In this document: one piece after another, positions 39,731-39,898 of the stretch
How positions within the stretch are numbered: position 1 is the stretch's first letter
Layout of the letters: every line of letters begins with the position of its first letter
Notes under the pieces: model-generated
The model's database searches: none
What the model saw: the letters and a program-made list of their open reading frames with translations, nothing else
Told to the model about the DNA's origin: nothing
Position numbers and translations under genes: made by a program
Source of the DNA: a virus
Reading direction: 5' to 3' (one strand)
IMG/VR virus record: IMGVR_UViG_3300025674_006908
Span: 1-39,898 of that record
DNA length: 39,898 nucleotides

Positions 39731-39898
39731 ATGGCAGAAGAACGAGTTCCGTACGAAAATTTAGAGGTTACAGAAGAATACATTATTCGCAAGTTTCCAC
39801 ACGACACAGAAGCAGAAGATCTTCTTTGGCATCGTGATAGAGAAAATCGCTTGATAGAACACGTGTCAGGAACAGGATGGAGCTTTCAATATGATAAT
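39731..39898 (+). CDS. Small phage protein, 3' end outside window
   Basis: ATG at 39731, one nt after the upstream stop; the frame is open to the right edge (56 codons). The segment ELLWHRDRE-like (DLLWHRDRENRLIEHVSGTGW) is common in short conserved proteins of T4-like phages, but I cannot assign a function. Confidence 0.7.
   Translation, partial: MAEERVPYENLEVTEEYIIRKFPHDTEAEDLLWHRDRENRLIEHVSGTGWSFQYDN

Noticed and set aside
1-39898. tRNA genes, CRISPR arrays, integrase or attachment sites
   Set aside because: All intergenic gaps are under about 60 nt and none holds a cloverleaf, a repeat-spacer series or a recombinase gene.

Overview
The window is a densely packed, AT-rich piece (about one third G+C by eye) of a large lytic tailed-phage genome of the T4-like myovirus type. 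Every supported gene lies on the + strand. Genes touch or overlap (ATGA or TAATG junctions), no gap reaches 300 bases, and I found no tRNA, rRNA, CRISPR array, integrase or insertion sequence. The T4 assignment rests on the replisome: a family B DNA polymerase (gp43-like), sliding clamp (gp45-like), and clamp-loader large and small subunits (gp44- and gp62-like). The host is uncertain. A ClpS-like gene, a DUF2452-like gene and the L,D-transpeptidase-like endolysin weakly suggest Bacteroidota, but the promoters carry TATAAT rather than the usual Bacteroidota -7 box.

Region 1 (1-11.5 kb) is replication and nucleotide metabolism. Between polymerase and clamp sits an overlapping cassette: a QueD-like T-fold protein, a GT-B glycosyltransferase and a tRNA-guanine-transglycosylase/DpdA-like enzyme. 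This suggests a 7-deazaguanine modification that may also be glycosylated. Clamp and clamp-loader genes are followed by a small membrane/coiled-coil gene framed by a perfect 15-bp inverted repeat, a MazG-like pyrophosphohydrolase, gp62, a DUF1599/Nmad1-like protein, an unknown protein, a RecB/Cas4-like Fe-S nuclease, two small unknown proteins and a SLOG protein.

Region 2 (11.5-26.9 kb) is a glycan-synthesis island of about 14 genes: several GT-B and GT-A glycosyltransferases, a GT-D-like protein, SAM-dependent methyltransferases, a glycosyltransferase-methyltransferase fusion and a PIG-L/LmbE deacetylase. It contains paralogous pairs and one stretch (17.7-19.0 kb) of visibly higher G+C. A DUF2452-like gene and a short basic ORF close it.

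Region 3 (26.9-31.3 kb) is a lysis module (two-TM holin candidate, endolysin, four-TM holin). It runs directly into a complete two-component system: a membrane PAS histidine kinase, a single-domain response regulator and a coiled-coil membrane protein. This is the strongest candidate for an undescribed system, perhaps signal-controlled lysis timing.

Region 4 (31.3-39.9 kb) holds probable virion or injected proteins: a protein with a pre-toxin-like hydrophobic segment, a nucleotidyltransferase fused to phage-specific modules, a SleB-like cell-wall hydrolase, an HExxH protein and others. Several share a short N-terminal signature like the T4 capsid-targeting peptide. A ClpS-like adaptor, an HNH endonuclease and a stand-alone lipoprotein gene with its own terminator are also here.

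Six genes are preceded by one promoter type: a -35 resembling TTTGGA, exactly 18 nt, a TATAAT-like -10, then ATG 5-8 nt later. These transcripts would be leaderless or nearly so.
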